Part shown: positions 63,560 through 64,000 of the stretch, piece after piece | How positions within the stretch are numbered: position 1 is the stretch's first letter | How the letters are laid out: every line of letters begins with the position of its first letter | Assembly: GCA_963978545.1 (NCBI GenBank) | Contig: OZ021721.1 | Location: forward strand, 113,803,280-113,867,279 | DNA from: Linyphia triangularis | Taxonomy: Eukaryota; Arthropoda; Arachnida; Araneae; Linyphiidae | Direction of reading: 5' to 3' | DNA: 64,000 nt | Program-made: the position numbers and the translations under genes | The notes under the pieces: model-generated | Told to the model about the DNA's origin: nothing | Database searches by the model: none | What the model saw: only the letters and a program-made list of their open reading frames with translations

Positions 63560-64000
63560 TTGGGGGCAAGTTAATAACGTAGATCATTATGGTGATTACT
63601 AAATCTTCTCTGTCTTCCTGTCAAACACATATGTGCTTTCCTGAAGTTGCAGTTAAAATCCAATGAGATTATCCTACGGATCACATATTTTGATAGCTCT
63701 ATAAAAGTAGGTTATGGTACATTATGATCATTGCTAAGCCTTTTCCGGCTTTAAGTCAAACAAGCATGCACTATCTTGAAGATTCAGTTAGAGATTAGTA
63801 ACAGTAAAAGCGTGGATTGTTACCACTTGGGGCACTTAGTTAAATGCTAAAAGTTATATTTGTTGTGAAAAAACTTAAAGTAGGTTATGGTACATTATGG
63901 TGATTGCTATGCCTTTAACGACTTCAAGCCAAACAAGCATGCACTATCTCGAAGTTGCAGTTAGAGATTAGTAACAGTAAAAGTGTGGATTGTTACCACT
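63560..64000. repeat. 173-bp tandem array running off the right edge
   Basis: TAGGTTATGGTACATTATG starts at 63708 and 63881. AGTAACAGTAAAAG and GTGGATTGTTACCACT repeat in both. A more diverged unit precedes from about 63560 (GATCATTATGGTGATTAC). The window ends inside a unit. Confidence 0.85.

Noticed and set aside
1..64000. Bacterial-type promoters, ribosome binding sites, operons or phage genes
   Set aside because: Spliced gene structure and eukaryotic retroposons throughout rule out a prokaryotic reading.

Overview
This is a eukaryotic, AT-rich, repeat-dense window with one convincing protein-coding gene. Introns with GT/AG junctions, tRNA-derived SINEs with clean target-site duplications, 5'-truncated LINEs and many fold-back DNA elements point to an arthropod. 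A spider or other arachnid is my best inference, from the look of the LINE ORF2 tail and the repeat families; no database search was possible.

The gene lies on the minus strand and reads from about 36.9 kb down to 9.8 kb. Six exons join with matching phases: F 36861-35617, E 35158-34412, D 29371-29286, C 21754-21648, B 15818-15544, A 9986-9832. They encode a Stubble-type serine protease: a six-cysteine knot, a long Ser/Thr/Pro-rich stem (partly a coding minisatellite), then a trypsin-like domain with the activation site, catalytic His and Asp, and the S1 Asp. The start/membrane-anchor exon(s) and the last exon with the catalytic Ser were not found, so the gene is partial here. A second possible terminal exon (minus, 48355-48209) belongs to an unrecognised gene.

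The rest is intron and flank filled with mobile elements. They include about twelve near-full-length copies and two fragments of one tRNA-derived SINE, two further SINE families, LINE 3' ends, TTAA-flanked MITEs with GGGGGTCC or CCCTTTGC ends, TA-flanked fold-back MITEs, a mariner fold-back, pogo/Tigger remnants, and a probable solo LTR. Insertions are often nested.

Tandem arrays are prominent: a 98-bp x3 array (7.0-7.3 kb), a 127/128-bp array (16.1-17.4 kb), a 332-bp array grown out of a MITE end (39.8-42.1 kb), a 473-bp array (46.0-47.1 kb), a 273-bp x3 array with a hairpin (54.3-55.1 kb), and a 173-bp array running off the right edge. Most unusual are a tRNA-like unit followed by a T-run in both arms of a fold-back element (13.4-14.8 kb), the MITE-derived satellite, and the phase-symmetric stem exons of the protease. 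I saw no rRNA gene, functional tRNA gene, CRISPR array or bacterial-type operon.
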